NCBI GenBank assembly: GCA_019636845.1
Contig: JAHBWV010000001.1
Coordinates: 2,232,001-2,296,000, forward strand
Source of the DNA: Phycisphaeraceae bacterium
GTDB taxonomy: Bacteria > Planctomycetota > Phycisphaerae > Phycisphaerales > UBA1924
Length of the DNA stretch: 64,000 nt
Direction: 5' to 3'
Both the position numbers and the translations under genes were made by a program. This document shows positions 7,805 through 17,570 of this stretch, in pieces; position 1 is the first letter of the stretch; the number at the start of each line of letters is the position of its first letter. Below the pieces are notes generated by a model. The model was not told the origin of the DNA. It did not search any database and was given only the letters and a program-made list of their open reading frames with translations.

Positions 7805-8177
7805 AGGGCACTCGGCGTGTGGACAAGGAAGGGGCAACGGACAGATAAACGACGGGTCGGTTGTTCGGACCAGTGAAGTGATGGGGCGGCGTGGTGGCTC
7901 GCCCTGCTCGCTGGACCCGAACATTCTAGGAACGTCCAGAATGGGGTGTTGCATGATCCACGGCTGGGTCAAGGGTATAGTCTTGTCTTCACTTTCCGCC
8001 GGCCCGTTTGGATGGGGTCGGTTTCCGGAGCGGGCGTCAGTTACCCGCAGCGACCGACGGGCCTCTTTGTTGGCCCGACGCGACCAGGGCTGGTCAGGCG
8101 TTCGAGGCGTTGCGGGTTTGGCTGGGGCCGGTCGGAGCAGCGAGTTGGTACAGAATGATGGCCGCACACCGGGGACG

Positions 8178-8906
8178 ATGCCCCAGGTGATCGCAAGGCG
8201 TTTGCTGCATGGCGCGGCATGCGTCGGCGCGGTTGTGTTGACGGCGGGATCTGCGATTGCGGTGAAGGAGGCGCGGCACGCGAACATTTCGCCTGTGCCG
8301 CTGGCATCGGTTGACAAGGTGGACTTTGCTGAGATTGCGCATCTGCCTGTGGCGAAGGGTCAAGTGTCTGCGCGGGGCGTGAGGGCTGCTGAGCACGTGC
8401 CGGAGGTCGTTGAGGCGGGTGTTGCTGAGGTGAAGGAGGAGGGCACGGCTGTGCTCGCTTCGTCACGCGGGCGTGAGCAGGTGAAGCAGGCGGAGTTGTG
8501 GCCTCTGGGGACGCGATTCTTCAATGGTCGTCCGATACGCCCTGTGAGGACGATGCGGATGGTTGTGACCGGGTATTCGCCGGACTCACGATCATGCGGT
8601 GAGTTTGCGGATGGTCGTACTGCGACGCTGCACTCTGTGCAGACGAACGCGCATCGGTTGGTTGCGGCGGATCCGCGGGTGCTGGCGTATGGGTCGATGC
8701 TGACGGTGCCGGGGTATGACGGTGGGAACGTGGTGCCGGTGCTTGATTGCGGGGGCGCGATCAAGGGGAATCGGCTGGATCTTTTGTTTCCGACGCATGA
8801 GCAGGCGCTGCGGTGGGGGAAGAAGACGGTGACGGTGACGGTGTGGGGGTATGCGGATGGGAAGCCCGCGCCGAACCCGCGGAAGGCGCGGGAGGGGAAG
8901 GCGTAG
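8178..8906 (+). CDS. Secreted 3D-domain protein
   Basis: A 242-residue protein from the ATG at 8178. Residues 5-25 (ARRLLHGAACVGAVVLTAG) form a signal peptide or anchor. The C-terminal 110 residues are a 3D domain: MVVTGYSPDSRSCG, then the Asp-containing ADPRVLAYGSMLTVPGY and VLDCGGAIKGNRLDL, the three conserved aspartates that name the domain. 3D domains occur in MltA-like lytic transglycosylases and resuscitation-type proteins and suggest a role in peptidoglycan or extracytoplasmic polysaccharide cleavage. The frame is open upstream to 7878, but that stretch encodes no plausible protein and would bury the signal peptide. TATAGT at 7976 could be a -10 element. Confidence 0.82.
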   Translation: MPQVIARRLLHGAACVGAVVLTAGSAIAVKEARHANISPVPLASVDKVDFAEIAHLPVAKGQVSARGVRAAEHVPEVVEAGVAEVKEEGTAVLASSRGREQVKQAELWPLGTRFFNGRPIRPVRTMRMVVTGYSPDSRSCGEFADGRTATLHSVQTNAHRLVAADPRVLAYGSMLTVPGYDGGNVVPVLDCGGAIKGNRLDLLFPTHEQALRWGKKTVTVTVWGYADGKPAPNPRKAREGKA

Positions 8907-8930
8907 TGACGGAAGTGACGCAGTCACGTG

Positions 8931-8962
8931 GTCATGAAGTCACGAAGTCATGGAGTCATGAT
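8931..8962. repeat. Four tandem 8-bp units of the GTCAYGRA family
   Basis: Four consecutive octamers, GTCATGAA, GTCACGAA, GTCATGGA and GTCATGAT, follow the stop of the 3D-domain gene by 24 bases. The same four-unit order recurs at 15038-15069 and a related set at 17496-17535. Confidence 0.75.
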
Positions 8963-9010
8963 GGTGAGTGGCAAGAGCTCGCTGGTGCGGGATGCCGCTA
9001 GCATGATGGC

Positions 9011-10012
9011 GTGCTGATCGGACAAGATGCAACTCGGTTGGAGACGATCGACGACCTGCTCGGGCGCGAGTTGTTGTCGCGTCTGGATCGTGTGGATCTT
9101 TTGAGCCGCAAGGTGTTTGGGGGGAAGTTGCCGGGCGAGCGGCGTTCGAGGCGGCGGGGTCGGTCGGTCGAGTTTGATGACTTCAGGCCGTATGTGCCGG
9201 GGGATGACCTGCGGCATATTGACTGGAATGTGCTGGCGCGTCTTGAGCGGCTGGTGATCAAGCTGTTCCGTGAGGATGAGGACCTGGCGCTGTATCTGGT
9301 GGTGGATGCGAGCGCGTCGATGAACGCTGGGGAGCCGAGCAAGTTGCTGGCGGCACATCGGATTGCGATGGCGCTCGGGTATGTGGGGCTAGTGAACCGG
9401 GCGCGGGTGATCGCGGCATCGTTCGGTGGGGAAGCGGATGGGCGGGCGCGGGTGTTGCGTGCGCTACGGGGAAGGACTTCGATTGAGCGTTTGGGTGAGT
9501 TTCTCTTGCAGAGCGCGCGGGAGGGTGCGGGGCGGGGTGTGGGTGGAGGTTTGGGCGCGGGGCGCGGGGGTGCATCGGCGGCGGAGACGTTTGAGCGTGC
9601 GATGCGGACGATTGCGAGAGCGCGGAGCGGGCGGGGCGTGGTGGTGCTGATCTCGGACATGCTGCTGCCCCTGGATGGCGCGAGCGCGGGGCTGTCGTAT
9701 CTGGCAGGCAGCGCGGGGTTCGAGTCGTTTGTGATTCAGACGCTTTCGCCGGGGGAGATTGAGCCGCAGGCGTTGGTGGAGAAGGGACTGGTGGGCGACC
9801 TTCGTCTGATGGATGCGGAGTCGGGACGGGCGGCGGAGGTGACGATCACGGGGGATGTCATCAGGCGGTATAAGCGGAACTTCGAGGCGCATCAGGAGGG
9901 GCTGGTGAGGGCGTGCGCGGCACGGTCGATCGCGCACGTGCTGACACCCACGAGCGTGACGGCAGATGAGCTGGTGCTGCGGTCGCTGCGGGCGCGGCGG
10001 TTGGTGGGGTAA
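9011..10012 (+). CDS. DUF58-domain protein
   Basis: A 333-residue protein of the DUF58 family, which resembles a von Willebrand A domain. The diagnostic segment is present: RSVEFDDFRPYVPGDDLRHIDW near residues 49-68, then LYLVVDASASMN near 97, a MIDAS-like DxSxS, and LISDM near 217. The start is GTG at 9011. Members usually sit beside a MoxR-type AAA ATPase and batA/batB-like genes; none is present here, so this is a solitary copy. The family is thought to act in assembly of cell-surface or respiratory complexes with MoxR chaperones, but its biochemical role is not established. Confidence 0.88.
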   Translation: MLIGQDATRLETIDDLLGRELLSRLDRVDLLSRKVFGGKLPGERRSRRRGRSVEFDDFRPYVPGDDLRHIDWNVLARLERLVIKLFREDEDLALYLVVDASASMNAGEPSKLLAAHRIAMALGYVGLVNRARVIAASFGGEADGRARVLRALRGRTSIERLGEFLLQSAREGAGRGVGGGLGAGRGGASAAETFERAMRTIARARSGRGVVVLISDMLLPLDGASAGLSYLAGSAGFESFVIQTLSPGEIEPQALVEKGLVGDLRLMDAESGRAAEVTITGDVIRRYKRNFEAHQEGLVRACAARSIAHVLTPTSVTADELVLRSLRARRLVG

Positions 10013-10027
10013 TGCGGCAGTCGATCA

Positions 10028-10205
10028 AGACAAGGACATTCACCACGGAGAACACGGAGGGCCACGGAGAGGAAGAGATACAACGCGGAGGGGATGAGTC
10101 TCAACGCGGAGGGCCGCTGAGGGCCGCGGAGACTGGTTGGAGCGTGCTGCAAGACAGCCAAGACAAAGACATTCACCACTGAGAACACGGAGGGCACAGA
10201 GAGGG
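10028..10205. repeat. Two copies of a 45-bp ACACGGAG-type repeat
   Basis: Bases 10028-10072 and 10161-10205 are near-identical 45-mers 133 bases apart, each containing ATTCACCAC, GAGAACACGGAGG and GAGAGG. They fill the gap between the DUF58 gene and the convergent gene at 10230. The internal unit has an 8-base spacing of CACGGAG-like words. No gene is visible here. Confidence 0.7.
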
Positions 10206-10229
10206 GAATGGGGGCAGGCGTTTCGAGCG

Positions 10230-11048
10230 TCAGGGATGCTGGCGGATGCGAGTTGCTTCGGGCAGTGCGACGGTGTTGAGGTGGCGGGCGAGGCGGATGG
10301 CGAACGCGCCGACGAGTATGTTGACGGCCCATGACGCGAAATCGAAGATCCAATAGACGGTCCACGGCACGTCAGGGATGAATACGAAAATCAATGTGAG
10401 TTCCGAGCCGATGGCCAAGATGACCCCAGCGCTCGCGAGCCACGAAACCAGGCAGAACTTGCGAGCGAGAAGAGGACAGGCGGATTGCTTCGCAAGCCGA
10501 GCAAAGTAGAGACTTGCACACACGAACAGCGGCGCGGACACTATCGACGCGATCCATGTCACCAGTGACACGGATCGAAAGTTAGCCATGCCCGCGAGAG
10601 GCCCGATCGCTGATGAAAGCGTCATGAACACGCTTGCTGCGGTTGGCACCAAGAGCCACCATGTTCTTCGGAATGAAGGCGGGCGAATCATGGAGCGATC
10701 GGTCCAAGCGATTGATGCGACGAGGAACGCGACCAGCAGTGATGAAACACCGCCGATCCACATCGCTGCGATTCCGACTAACGGCACGCGGCCGGGTGTC
10801 GCAAGTAGCTGCACAAGCGTGAGCGATATGCCAAGCGCCATCCAGATGACGAGGGCTTCGCCGAGCACATCGATCAGGCGCGCGAGGTGGCGGATCTGTG
10901 GCGGCTCCGCGATGACGATGGGCATCGGGGAGTGGATGGCTTCGGCGGGGAGTTCACATTCAGGACACGGGGCGTCCGGCGCGAGCCCGGCGAGGTCGTA
11001 GCGGCAGCGCGGACACGTTGACGCTGTGCTCGGGGCCGGATCGACCAT
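10230..11048 (-). CDS. Zinc-ribbon polytopic membrane protein
   Basis: A 272-residue protein with an N-terminal zinc ribbon (CPRC at 13-16 and CPEC at 29-32) and about six hydrophobic segments between residues 60 and 255, for example VIWMALGISLTLVQLLA and LVTWIASIVSAPLFVCASLY. The CPRCRYDLxGL form of the ribbon is one I associate with planctomycete membrane proteins of unknown function. The start is ATG at 11048. It is not obviously homologous to the ribbon proteins at 4224 and 5036 beyond the ribbon itself. Confidence 0.8.
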   Translation of the reverse strand: MVDPAPSTASTCPRCRYDLAGLAPDAPCPECELPAEAIHSPMPIVIAEPPQIRHLARLIDVLGEALVIWMALGISLTLVQLLATPGRVPLVGIAAMWIGGVSSLLVAFLVASIAWTDRSMIRPPSFRRTWWLLVPTAASVFMTLSSAIGPLAGMANFRSVSLVTWIASIVSAPLFVCASLYFARLAKQSACPLLARKFCLVSWLASAGVILAIGSELTLIFVFIPDVPWTVYWIFDFASWAVNILVGAFAIRLARHLNTVALPEATRIRQHP

Positions 11049-11526
11049 AGCAGCAGCATACGGGGAAGCGAGCGTGGGGGGTCACGAACTGGGTTGAGGG
11101 CGGATTTGGTATGGTCGTTGATTGAAGACTCTCGTCCGCCCGGGGGGCGGGGAGAAGAGGCAGAAAGAACTGGTGGAGGTCGCTTCCCACCGGCTGAAGC
11201 CGGTGGCAACGATCCGTGCGCCGAAGCGGCGAAGAAATGCGAGAGGCGACTCCATGCTGTTCGCACTGGCTGAAAGGCAGCCGGTGGCACGGAAGGACAC
11301 CGCTGTGGAGCGCGGTGCCACCAGGAGGAGACATCTGCTTGCTGACGTTCGCGGTTAAGTTCGCGTCCGGCCTGAGGCCGGCCGCGAGGGGTGGGTCAAG
11401 GAGTGCGCCCGCCGGGTGAACCGTCGGGCTTGGGAGGGAAGAGTCGGAAGATGAGGTCCGCTCGCTGACGCTCGCGGTTCTATCAGGGCGCGGACGCGGG
11501 ATTGCGACTTCTGATGATGGGAGGGT
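11049..11526. repeat. Intergenic region filled with small palindromes and dispersed repeats
   Basis: These 478 bases contain no convincing gene. They hold several hairpins: CCACCGGCT/AGCCGGTGG (11187-11206), GGTGGCAC/GTGCCACC (11283-11322) and CCGGCCT/AGGCCGG (11367-11381). Bases 11458-11481 repeat 6927-6950 exactly, and a diverged copy lies near 11338-11358. The pattern resembles REP-type intergenic elements. Confidence 0.6.
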
Positions 11527-12711
11527 TCATGCGAGGCGGATGATGTCCTGCTGGATAGGGGTCATGACGCGCGGGCCGGTCTTGGGATCGACGTAGACGT
11601 CGATTTCCAGGCGGACGCCGAAGTCATCGAAGTAGAGGCCGGGCTCGATCGTGAAGCCGACGCCGGGGAGGAGGTGCCGTGTGTCGTGGGTCTCGGTGTT
11701 GTCGATGTTGACGCCGAGGCCATGAACCTTGGCACCACGTGAGAGGGAGTGGCCGGTGCGGTGGCGGATGGCGGCTTGCATGCCGGACGCGCGGAGGACG
11801 GCCATGGCGGCGTCATCGACCTCCCAGCCACGGGCGGGCTTGCCGGACTTCCAGCGTGATTGGGCGAGATCGACGGCGGCGTGCTGGGCTGCTTTGACGG
11901 TGTTGAAAGCTTTGACCTGGCGTTCGGTGGGTGTGCCGCACGAGCCGACCCAGCAGATGTCGCAGAAGGGGTTGTCGTTGCCGGGGCGGCGTGCCCAGAG
12001 GTCGATGAGCACCCAGTCGCCTTTGACGATGGGGATGCTGGCGGAGGGAGTGAGTTCGAAGTGTGGGTCGCCGGCGTGGGCGTTGGCGGCGACGATGGGT
12101 CCGTCGGGCCATTCGAGGCCGCGGCGGCGGAAGCCCTCGTGGATGCGTTCGAGGGCCATGTGCTCGGTGAGGGGTTTGCCGGCGGCGAGGGTGTCGCGGA
12201 TGAAGGCGAAGGCGTCGTCTTTGACTTCGGCGACTTCGCGCGAGCTTTGCTCGAAGGTGGCGGCGGCATCGGCGGACCAGCGGGCGATGGTCGTTTGGAT
12301 GAGATCGGCGGAGGAGACGACTTCGGAGCCGAACGAGCGGACGAGTTCGAGGGTGCCGCCGTCGACGATGCCCATGACTGGGAGTTCGCCTGAGGGGGAG
12401 TATTCCATGGCGATGCGGGGTCGGCCCTGGAGCGCGCTGCGGAGGGCGGCGTGGTACTCGTTCCAGGTGAGGTACTTGACAACGGGGAAGGGGATGTGCT
12501 GGAAGAAGGTGGAGTCGATGTGGCTGGTGATGAGGGTGGGCTCGCCTCGGGCGGGGATGAGGAGATCGACGCGGCGGGTGAGGTGGCCAAGCCCGTCGGG
12601 GATGAGCGCGTTGAAGATGGGGTTGGAGGAGCGGAAGTCGTGGACGAGCCAGGCGTCGATGGCGAAGGACTGCATGAAGGCCTGGGCGTCGGTGAGGTTG
12701 GGGATGGGCAT
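11527..12711 (-). CDS. M24-family aminopeptidase (Xaa-Pro peptidase-like)
   Basis: A 394-residue protein with an N-terminal creatinase-like domain (about 1-150) and a C-terminal M24 pita-bread domain. The five metal ligands can be followed: Asp in VLIDLWA (about 235), Asp in NPFCDICWVG, His in RTGHSLSRG, Glu in FTIEPGLYF and Glu in VRLEIDVYV. It should be a dinuclear-metal peptidase releasing N-terminal residues next to proline; prolidase or creatinase activity cannot be excluded. The ATG at 12711 gives MPIPNLTDAQAF. The gene stands alone, 53 bases downstream of the hypothetical gene at 12765 on the same strand. Confidence 0.88.
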   Translation of the reverse strand: MPIPNLTDAQAFMQSFAIDAWLVHDFRSSNPIFNALIPDGLGHLTRRVDLLIPARGEPTLITSHIDSTFFQHIPFPVVKYLTWNEYHAALRSALQGRPRIAMEYSPSGELPVMGIVDGGTLELVRSFGSEVVSSADLIQTTIARWSADAAATFEQSSREVAEVKDDAFAFIRDTLAAGKPLTEHMALERIHEGFRRRGLEWPDGPIVAANAHAGDPHFELTPSASIPIVKGDWVLIDLWARRPGNDNPFCDICWVGSCGTPTERQVKAFNTVKAAQHAAVDLAQSRWKSGKPARGWEVDDAAMAVLRASGMQAAIRHRTGHSLSRGAKVHGLGVNIDNTETHDTRHLLPGVGFTIEPGLYFDDFGVRLEIDVYVDPKTGPRVMTPIQQDIIRLA

Positions 12712-12764
12712 GGTGAAGGGTATAGCGAGAAGCGAGAAGCGAAGAGCGAGGAGGAAGGCGGACT

Positions 12765-13529
12765 TCAGGTGTTCCAGCGTGTCATGGCGGAGCCCGGGCA
12801 GGAGCGGCCGAGTGTACCGAAGCAGAGTTGATAGACGCGTGAGAGCATCATCACGGCGGTCTGCTGCATCTGGATCTCGGTCATGTTGGGCCCTGCGGCG
12901 GGGAGGAACATCGTGACTGCGTGCAGTTTCTCGTCCTTCGAGATTGCGTTGGTGAGGCAGACAGCGACGTCGTTCCAGAAACCGGGCTCGAGCAGGAGTT
13001 CGATCGCGCCATCGTCGGCGACTCGGATTGGGCAGGAGTTCATGACGCCCTGATCGTGGTTATTGACGAGGCACTCGACAGCGTATCCGGAGAGGTTGAG
13101 GAGGAGTTGACCATTCCAGCAGAGCACGCCGCAGCCGTGGCTCTGATCACGGTCCGACCTGATGTTCCAGACCATGCATCGTGCGTCGGGGCGCCCGAGG
13201 CGGTGGGTCCATTCGCGCATGATTCTGAGCGCGGCCTGGGGCATCCATGATGACTCGTCGACGGGGATGCAGACCTCGACATCGAGCGGGAGAACGCGGG
13301 CTTCTTCGGGCTCTGAGGTCGGGAGGATGGCGGCGAGCGCCTGTTCGAGTTCGCGCTCGCGCTGGAGGGGGCTTTGTGAGCGGAGCGGCAGCATCAGCGG
13401 TGCGATGGCGTCGAATGTCGCCTCGTACTTCAGCTCGCCTGTGGGTTCGAGGGACTCGTTCGCGAGTCCGGAGTTCCACGTCTCGGCTTGGCCGAGATTG
13501 AGTATGACGCTTGATCGCCTGAGCGGCAT
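12765..13529 (-). CDS. Hypothetical protein, 254 aa
   Basis: I do not recognise a family. The protein has no signal peptide or membrane helix; it contains VLPLDVEVCIPVDESSWMP near residue 78, a WNIRSD stretch and a C-terminal part with LCFGTLGRSCPGSAMTRW. The start at 13529 is set by AGGAGG six bases upstream of the ATG; the longer open frame to 13613 lacks such support. It is divergent from the acetyltransferase at 13646 with about 115 bases between starts. Confidence 0.75.
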   Translation of the reverse strand: MPLRRSSVILNLGQAETWNSGLANESLEPTGELKYEATFDAIAPLMLPLRSQSPLQRERELEQALAAILPTSEPEEARVLPLDVEVCIPVDESSWMPQAALRIMREWTHRLGRPDARCMVWNIRSDRDQSHGCGVLCWNGQLLLNLSGYAVECLVNNHDQGVMNSCPIRVADDGAIELLLEPGFWNDVAVCLTNAISKDEKLHAVTMFLPAAGPNMTEIQMQQTAVMMLSRVYQLCFGTLGRSCPGSAMTRWNT

Positions 13530-13645
13530 AACCACCTCCTGGGGGAAGTGTAACTGACCCGCGGCGGTGTTGTCGGTGTTCCGGGCGTCACGGGTACACT
13601 CGGGAGGCGGCAATGTTCATTCGGATGGCGTGAGGGAGGAGCGTG

Positions 13646-14137
13646 ATGCACGGCTTTGTTGTTCGTCCGGGGCTTGAGGGGGACGTGCGTGAGGTGCTGC
13701 CTCTTGTTCGCGAGTTGTGTGATCTTCACGCGAGTCGGGATCCTGTGCGGTTCAGGGTTGTGGATGACGTGATCGAGCGGTACGAGCATTGGCTGCCGGA
13801 GCGTGCGGTCGATCCGCGGAGCGTGTTTCTGGTGGCGTGCGTCAACGAGCGGATCGTCGCGTTTACTGTCTGCACGATCGAGCCGGAGGTTCCGATCTTC
13901 TGGATACCGGAGTGCGGTTGGATCCATGACCTTTATGTTCTTCCCGGCTTTCGGAGGATGGGAATCGCCGGTGCGATGGTGCGGGAGGTTGCTCGTCGCT
14001 ATCGGGCGATGGGTGTGAAGCAGCTGCGGCTTCACACGGGCGCGTTCAATGAGGACGCGCGAGCGATGTTCTCGCGTGAGGGATTCAGGCCTTGTGTGGT
14101 GGAGATGCTGATGCCGCTCGATGAGCCCGCGGCGTGA
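13646..14137 (+). CDS. GNAT-family N-acetyltransferase
   Basis: A 163-residue acetyl-CoA-dependent acyltransferase. The GNAT core is clear: a beta strand with IHDLYVLPGF, then the acetyl-CoA pyrophosphate loop FRRMGIAGAMV near residue 108, and the C-terminal QLRLHTGAFNEDARAMFSREGF, the usual alpha4/beta region. The start is ATG 13646, directly after a GTG, with GGAGG upstream. The substrate cannot be read; the neighbours do not help. Confidence 0.88.
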   Translation: MHGFVVRPGLEGDVREVLPLVRELCDLHASRDPVRFRVVDDVIERYEHWLPERAVDPRSVFLVACVNERIVAFTVCTIEPEVPIFWIPECGWIHDLYVLPGFRRMGIAGAMVREVARRYRAMGVKQLRLHTGAFNEDARAMFSREGFRPCVVEMLMPLDEPAA

Positions 14138-14183
14138 TCGCGAGGTCCAAGCGGCCTGTGTTCCATAATCTTTGCGAAGCCGT

Positions 14184-15011
14184 TCAATCGGGGCGAGGCC
14201 CGATCATCCCGACCATGCGGCCGGTGAGTCCGTGATCGCGGCGATGGGAGAAGAAGAGGGGCGTTCCGGTTGCTGGATCGGTGGATGTGGCTGTGCAGTG
14301 CGGGAGGAGATCGACGATGGGAACGCCGGCGCGGTTGAGTTGTTCGCAGAGCGCGCCCTTGAGATCGACGAGGAACTTGCCGGGGTAAGTCTCGCGCGGG
14401 CGGACGTGTGGGGTGGCATCGCCGAAAGCGCGGGTGAACTCGGCGGCGACTTCGGGCCCGACTTCGAAGGCGTGGAAGCCGATGCAGGGGCCGATGGCGG
14501 CGATGACCTCGGTGGTCGGGTTGCTCGTGAGCGAACGCATGGCATGGACAGCGCGGGGGGCGACACCGGCGATGACGCCTCGCCAGCCAGCGTGGACGGC
14601 GGCGACGATGCGGCCGTCGATGGTTGAGAGCAGGACGGGTGCGCAATCGGCGATGCGTATGGCGAGGATGCGGGTGGGATCGTCGGTGACGATGGCGTCG
14701 GCCTTGGTGTCGTTTCCGTTCCACTCGGGATCGTGTGTCGGGCCGCCCGTGCGGACGATGCGGACTTCGGGGCCGTGGACCTGATGGACCTGCACGACTT
14801 CGCGGTTGGATGCGGCGAGTGCGTCGAGGACGAGGCGTGTGTTGGCGGCGATGTTTGAGGGCGGGTCGCGACGGTCCGGTTCAAGGTCGCCGGGGTTGCC
14901 GAAGTTGAGGGAGGAGAAGGGGCCGACGGAGTAGCCGCCGATGCGCGTGGAGAAGGCGTGCGGGACGCCGAGTGCGGCGAGCGCTTCGGAGTGGAGGAGG
15001 AGGGGGCGCAC
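14184..15011 (-). CDS. pgeF: Peptidoglycan editing factor PgeF (laccase-domain)
   Basis: A 275-residue protein of the YfiH/PgeF family. Family signatures are in order: TRIGGYSVGPFSSLNFG near residue 22, VVQVHQVHG near 72, RIADCAPVLL near 118, VHAGWRG near 138 and GPCIGFHAFEVG near 174. The His and Cys residues of these motifs form the zinc/copper site. In E. coli PgeF removes mis-incorporated L-serine from the peptidoglycan stem peptide; multicopper-oxidase activity has also been proposed. The start is GTG 15011. Its 3' end converges with the acetyltransferase. Confidence 0.93.
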   Translation of the reverse strand: MRPLLLHSEALAALGVPHAFSTRIGGYSVGPFSSLNFGNPGDLEPDRRDPPSNIAANTRLVLDALAASNREVVQVHQVHGPEVRIVRTGGPTHDPEWNGNDTKADAIVTDDPTRILAIRIADCAPVLLSTIDGRIVAAVHAGWRGVIAGVAPRAVHAMRSLTSNPTTEVIAAIGPCIGFHAFEVGPEVAAEFTRAFGDATPHVRPRETYPGKFLVDLKGALCEQLNRAGVPIVDLLPHCTATSTDPATGTPLFFSHRRDHGLTGRMVGMIGPRPD

Positions 15012-15037
15012 AGCGAGACCGTACGCGGGGTGGGAGA

Positions 15038-15069
15038 GTCACGAAGTCATGAAGTCACGGAGTCGTGAT
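15038..15069. repeat. Four tandem 8-bp units, second array
   Basis: Octamers GTCACGAA, GTCATGAA, GTCACGGA and GTCGTGAT reproduce the array at 8931-8962 in the same order and orientation. It lies between pgeF and the PEP-CTERM gene. Confidence 0.75.
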
Positions 15070-15082
15070 CGCACCGGCCTCT

Positions 15083-15679
15083 TCATCGGCGGCGGCGGAG
15101 TGCGACGAGGCCGGCGATGGCGACGAGGGTGCCGGGTCCGGGGACTGTCCAGTTGATGAGACCGACGGCGTCGAGATCGAAGCCGTTTGTGCCGCTGGCG
15201 GGGCCGGTGCCGAGTCCTCTGATCATGATGAAGCGGGCTTCTGAGAGTCCGGAGCCGGCGAGGTCGAAGGACCTGCGGTGGGTTGCGCTGTTGTGGCGTT
15301 CATCACCGACGAGTTTGACGGCTGAGGCCATGGTGGGCTTCAGGGAGACCCACTCGCGGCGGTCGTTGGAGACAAGGATGTCCATGAGGTTGAATTCGAC
15401 CACGCCGAAGTCGGCTTCGTAGACGTTGAGATCTGGGCCGGGGAGGTCGACGACGCGCCACGCGCCGAGGGTGTAGATGACGATGTCTTCCCCGAGTCCG
15501 AAGTACCGGTCGTCGGGAGGGCCGAGTACGACGAGCGGGTCGTTGACGGTTTCGGGGGCGGTGAGGAGGAACTCGGGGAAGTAGCCGATCTTGTCTGCGG
15601 CGGCGGCGACGGCCGCGGGGAGTGAGGCAAGGCCGGCGAGAGAGAGCGCGAGCCGAGCGGAGTGTGGTGAACGGAGCAT
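15083..15679 (-). CDS. PEP-CTERM sorting-domain protein
   Basis: A 198-residue secreted protein: a signal peptide (residues 8-27, ALSLAGLASLPAAVAAAA), a beta-rich body with GLGEDIVIYTLGAWRVVDLPG, and a C-terminus PGPGTLVAIAGLVALRRRR. That tail has the PEP-CTERM layout of a short motif, a membrane stretch and an arginine cluster, so the protein is probably sorted and cleaved by an exosortase encoded elsewhere. Cargo role unknown; the body resembles a cell-surface jelly-roll-like domain but I cannot place it. It is the only gene between pgeF and the atpD leader. Confidence 0.85.
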   Translation of the reverse strand: MLRSPHSARLALSLAGLASLPAAVAAAADKIGYFPEFLLTAPETVNDPLVVLGPPDDRYFGLGEDIVIYTLGAWRVVDLPGPDLNVYEADFGVVEFNLMDILVSNDRREWVSLKPTMASAVKLVGDERHNSATHRRSFDLAGSGLSEARFIMIRGLGTGPASGTNGFDLDAVGLINWTVPGPGTLVAIAGLVALRRRR

Positions 15680-17464
<1,785 letters not shown>

Positions 17465-17495
17465 GAGAGGAGTGACGGAGTGACTGAGTGAGAAA

Positions 17496-17535
17496 GTCAC
17501 GAAGTCATCAAGTCAAAGAGATTGGAAGTCACGAA
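17496..17535. repeat. Third 8-bp-period repeat cluster, downstream of atpD
   Basis: Units GTCACGAA, GTCATCAA and GTCAAAGA in tandem (17496-17519), with another GTCACGAA at 17528-17535, directly before the terminator hairpin. The units match the arrays at 8931 and 15038. Confidence 0.7.
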
Positions 17536-17536
17536 G

Positions 17537-17570
17537 AGAGCCCCATGCCAAAGCGTGGGGCTCTTTGTTT
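17537..17570 (+). terminator. Rho-independent terminator of atpD
   Basis: AGAGCCCCA (17537-17545) pairs with TGGGGCTCT (17556-17564) across a 10-base loop, followed by TTTGTTT. It lies 72 bases after the atpD stop and overlaps the stop codon of the convergent nuclease gene. Confidence 0.85.

Noticed and set aside
7923..7942. Inverted repeat ATTCT...AGAAT upstream of the 3D-domain gene
   Set aside because: Only the five outer bases pair cleanly; the interior does not, so it is not distinguishable from chance.
10028..10205. Possible CRISPR array from the repeated 45-mers
   Set aside because: Only two copies, no uniform spacers, and no cas gene in the window; the units have an 8-base internal period.
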